The notes under the pieces are model-generated. The model did not search any database. It was not told the DNA's origin and saw nothing but the letters and a program-made list of their open reading frames with translations. From an uncultured Eubacterium sp. (GTDB taxonomy: Bacteria; Bacillota; Clostridia; Peptostreptococcales; Anaerovoracaceae): 64,000 nucleotides of DNA. The stretch lies in NCBI GenBank assembly GCA_946555345.1, contig CAMNSS010000007.1:1-64000 (forward strand). The letters are read 5' to 3'. Shown here one piece after another: positions 61,560 through 64,000 of the stretch; position 1 is the first letter of the stretch, and each line of letters opens with the position of its first letter. A program made the translations under genes and the position numbers.

Positions 61560-62471
61560 TCAGCTTGCATCTTCTGCCCGCCCTGGCAGTTCGCCTGCCG
61601 CTTTCTTTTCTGGCAGGTTGGTCAGCAGTACAGCCGTTACCACCAAGAGACCGCCGATTACCATGCCTATGGTAATCACGTCCCCTACCAGAAAATACCC
61701 GAATAAGCAGGCGCAGACCGGTTCGAACGTATTGATGATGGAAGCGTTGCTGGGACCGATGAGCCTGACGCCGAGACAGAACAGCAGGATCGCAGCAAAC
61801 GCACAGACCGCAGCCAGCAGGAGCATATAACCTAGCTGCGCAGCATTTTCCGTGAAGAGGGGATTGCCGCTGATCAGGCATCTGAAAAAATTGATGACCG
61901 CAGATGTAACCAGCACATACCCTGCCGTGACGATGGAATTGACCTGATCGAGCGCCTTGGCAGACAGACCGATTGTGTACACTGTGTAACACACCGCACA
62001 GAGCAGCGCGAAAATGACGCCCAGGATTTTAATTTCCATATCGGGGGACCAGACGATGAGGCAGAGCCCTGCTAGGGAAATGATGACCGCCAGGATTTTT
62101 ACCGCCCGTACTTTTTCCCTGCCGCGCAGCATTTCCACGGTGATGACCATAGCAGGGAAGGTAAAGGATATGATCGTAGCCAGTGAACCGCTTATGTACT
62201 CAAACGAGAGGTAGAGCGTGGTGGCGATCCCAGCGTAAGCGGCCACGACAGCTAGCATTGGCTTTACTGCCTGCTTTTCAAGTCGGAATGGTATTTTTTT
62301 TATGAAAATATAAGCCCACATCAAAATTGCCGCATAAAAAAACTTGTTAAACAGCAGCGTTTCGGAAACGACGCTTGTTTCAAACGCCATGAACGAAAGG
62401 GATGGGACAAGCCCGTAGCAGATCGTCGTACCGACGATGCAGAGACTGCCAGCCAGTTTGGTATTTTTCAT
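61560..62471 (-). CDS. EamA-family (DMT) transporter
   Basis: A 303-residue protein with ten hydrophobic helices in two EamA repeats, for example LAGSLCIVGTTICYGLVPSLSF in the first and SSIVTAGYVLVTSAVINFFRC-like helices in the second. GPSNASIINTFEPVCACLFGYFLVGD is the typical end of repeat two. Drug/metabolite transporters of this kind export amino acids or metabolites. Start 62471 follows AGGAGGA on the minus strand; a longer frame to 62570 is not favoured. It is divergent from the D-serine ammonia-lyase gene, so export of a related amino acid is possible but unproven. Confidence 0.9.
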   Translation of the reverse strand: MKNTKLAGSLCIVGTTICYGLVPSLSFMAFETSVVSETLLFNKFFYAAILMWAYIFIKKIPFRLEKQAVKPMLAVVAAYAGIATTLYLSFEYISGSLATIISFTFPAMVITVEMLRGREKVRAVKILAVIISLAGLCLIVWSPDMEIKILGVIFALLCAVCYTVYTIGLSAKALDQVNSIVTAGYVLVTSAVINFFRCLISGNPLFTENAAQLGYMLLLAAVCAFAAILLFCLGVRLIGPSNASIINTFEPVCACLFGYFLVGDVITIGMVIGGLLVVTAVLLTNLPEKKAAGELPGRAEDAS

Positions 62472-62698
62472 GATTCCTCCTGCAAAATGTTTTCGGGTGC
62501 TGATTCCGGAATTTTGGGTTTTCATCAAAGCTATGGTTTCATTTCCGCAGCTTGCCGCGGGGTGGTGCATTCCGAATCCGTGTCATGTATTGTAACATGA
62601 AATGGCGGGTGGGTCACGCAAATCACTGTAAAAATGCGGTTGGATTATGCAAATCATCAAATTAGTCGGAATTTTTTCGCAATATTATTATTTGTCAT

Positions 62699-62727
62699 TT
62701 GCCTGTTACGGAAAGCTGTAGTATGAT
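62699..62727 (+). promoter_or_regulatory. Promoter of the D-serine ammonia-lyase gene, possibly leaderless
   Basis: TTGCCT (62699-62704), a 17-nt spacer and TATGAT (62722-62727), with seven bases to the ATG at 62735. No clear ribosome-binding site is present. Predicted +1 is about 62734. Confidence 0.55.
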
Positions 62728-62734
62728 AGAGGGC

Positions 62735-64000
62735 ATGGATAAGAATATGATAATAAAGAAGCATCCTCTTGTAGGGGACATTGCAAATTGCAAGGAAGTG
62801 TTTTGGGAAAATCCCGCCGCAGTGCAGCGAAAAACGGGCGTTGATGTGAGGAGCAGCGTGCCGGGGCAGATCGATATCGACGATGCGGATGCGCGGCTTT
62901 TGCGGTTTGCTCCGTTTATTGCAAAGCAGTTTCCGGATGCAAAGGACGGCGTGATCGAGTCGGAGTTCCGGGAAATCAGCCGCATGAAAGCGGCGCTTGC
63001 GATAGGCGGAGCATTTTTGCAAAATGCTGGCGAAACGGCGCCGCAGGACGGTGCGGGAGCAGAACAAACTGAATCGCAAGGACAAGCGCCGCAGGACGGT
63101 GCGATGCGGGTTATTGGAAAACCTGCAAAGGGTAGTATGCCAAACCAGGCGGCGGGGATCGGCGTGCTGAAAAAAGCGGCGCAGGAGTCGCGGGGGGCTA
63201 TGCCGTCTGCGGCCTCAGCTCCGGCGCCTGCGGCAGCAATGCAAAACGGCGAGCAGAATCAGGCCGCAGCGCCTGTAGCCGCCTGCTGGCCAAATCAAAG
63301 CGTAACGCCTGTCAATGTACGGGGCAGGCTGTTCTTAAAATGCGACAGCCACCTTCCCGTTTCAGGCTCGATCAAAGCGAGGGGCGGCATATACGAGGTC
63401 TTAAAACTGGCAGAAAAAATCGCAATGGAAAAAGGCGGGCTGAAAGCAACCGATGATTATTCCGTGCTGGCGGAGGAAAAATACCGCCGCATTTTTTCAG
63501 AATATAAAGTTTCGGTCGGCTCGACGGGAAACCTCGGTTTGAGCATTGGCATTATAAGTGCGGCGATCGGATTCCAGGTCACCGTCCATATGTCGGCCGA
63601 CGCCCGGAAGTGGAAAAAAGATATGCTGCGCTCCAAAGGCGTGACGGTGGTGGAATATCCCGATGATTACGAGGCGGCTGTAGCGCAAGGGCGCAAGGAA
63701 GCGCAGGCAGACCCAGCTTGTCATTTTATAGATGATGAAAACTCGCCAGACTTGTTTGAAGGCTATTCAGTCGCAGGAAAACGGCTCAAGAAGCAGCTTG
63801 ATGAGAAAGGCATTGTAATTGATGAAGAACACAGGTTATATGTTTATTTGCCGTGTGGCGTCGGCGGCGCGCCGGGCGGCGTCGCTTGGGGACTGAAACA
63901 ATACTTTGGCGATGACGTTTACTGCTTCTTTGCCGAACCGGTCCATGCGCCATGCATGATGCTGGGGCTTGTGACTGGCCTGAAAAACCAGATTGCCATA
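62735..64000 (+). CDS. dsdA: D-serine ammonia-lyase, 5' part, with large insertion
   Basis: The frame runs off the right edge. This PLP enzyme converts D-serine to pyruvate and ammonia. Signatures are [15 protein letters not shown] (PLP Lys), [43 protein letters not shown] and the phosphate loop [10 protein letters not shown]. Compared with the known E. coli layout, about 90 Ala/Gly/Gln/Pro-rich residues (about 97-188: [15 protein letters not shown]...) are inserted between the N-terminal helices and the catalytic core. Start 62735 is suggested by similarity and by the promoter spacing; ATG 62723 lies inside the -10 box. Confidence 0.93.
   Translation, partial: MDKNMIIKKHPLVGDIANCKEVFWENPAAVQRKTGVDVRSSVPGQIDIDDADARLLRFAPFIAKQFPDAKDGVIESEFREISRMKAALAIGGAFLQNAGETAPQDGAGAEQTESQGQAPQDGAMRVIGKPAKGSMPNQAAGIGVLKKAAQESRGAMPSAASAPAPAAAMQNGEQNQAAAPVAACWPNQSVTPVNVRGRLFLKCDSHLPVSGSIKARGGIYEVLKLAEKIAMEKGGLKATDDYSVLAEEKYRRIFSEYKVSVGSTGNLGLSIGIISAAIGFQVTVHMSADARKWKKDMLRSKGVTVVEYPDDYEAAVAQGRKEAQADPACHFIDDENSPDLFEGYSVAGKRLKKQLDEKGIVIDEEHRLYVYLPCGVGGAPGGVAWGLKQYFGDDVYCFFAEPVHAPCMMLGLVTGLKNQIAI

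Noticed and set aside
61387-61992. Minus-strand frame overlapping the EamA gene
   Set aside because: It is out of frame with the transporter helices; only the transporter frame shows membrane segments and a proper start.
1-64000. tRNA or rRNA genes
   Set aside because: No cloverleaf or rRNA-like sequence was recognised in any intergenic stretch; a covariance-model scan would settle this.

Overview
The window looks like the chromosome of a spore-forming, amino-acid- and pyrimidine-fermenting anaerobe of the Clostridia. It carries spoVS, a SpoIIM-like gene, typical Bacillota housekeeping genes (rbgA, rnhB, xerD, larC) and strong AGGAGG ribosome-binding sites. Anaerovoracaceae or a relative is my guess; no rRNA is present to confirm it. 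Host DNA is roughly half G+C. The only clearly foreign block, about 52.2-61.39 kb, is very A+T-rich.

Layout. (1) 1-10.1 kb is a reductive pyrimidine degradation locus: a partial dihydropyrimidine-dehydrogenase-like catalytic subunit, an M20 beta-ureidopropionase, PreT, PreA, a beta-CASP ribonuclease, a GAF/PAS sigma-54 activator and a class III aminotransferase suited to beta-alanine. (2) 10.1-20.3 kb holds homoserine dehydrogenase, a PfoR-type membrane protein, FmdE, DUF3842, proA (minus), a DEDD exonuclease (minus), spoVS, proB, an ADP-ribose NUDIX hydrolase and a SpoIIM-like gene (minus). (3) 20.6-34.0 kb is housekeeping: xerD, rplS, rbgA, rnhB, larC, valS, folC, a lipid kinase, a GNAT enzyme and an SSB-like protein. 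(4) 34.4-52.1 kb holds a two-component system, a macro-domain / VWA / ADP-ribosylglycohydrolase group, an ABC-FtsX exporter, a TetR regulator with an MMPL exporter and a heptad-repeat partner, and an amino-acid permease. (5) 52.2-61.39 kb is a degraded integrative/mobilizable element: a dnaD-dnaC deletion chimera, a Type III restriction-modification system, DUF4926, an XRE/ImmA pair, a DUF4417 / toxin-like / immunity-like cassette, a decayed mobC and the tail of a large serine recombinase. (6) 61.4-64 kb holds an EamA transporter (minus) and the 5' part of D-serine ammonia-lyase.

The most unusual signal is not one gene. Conserved proteins (ValS twice, RNase HII, FolC, D-serine ammonia-lyase, a histidine kinase, a macro-domain protein, an ABC ATPase tail, the heptad-repeat export protein) carry in-frame low-complexity insertions or tails. 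In two cases these are plainly tandem repeats (nine 30-bp units; three 42-bp units). The long spacers have the same GGC/GCAGG-rich composition and contain 23-45 bp direct repeats. Together this suggests repeat expansion tolerated in both spacers and protein loops. A second theme is possible leaderless transcription, with good -10 boxes ending 5-8 nt before the start codon at three genes. The third is the compact uncharacterised cassette at 58.5-60.3 kb.
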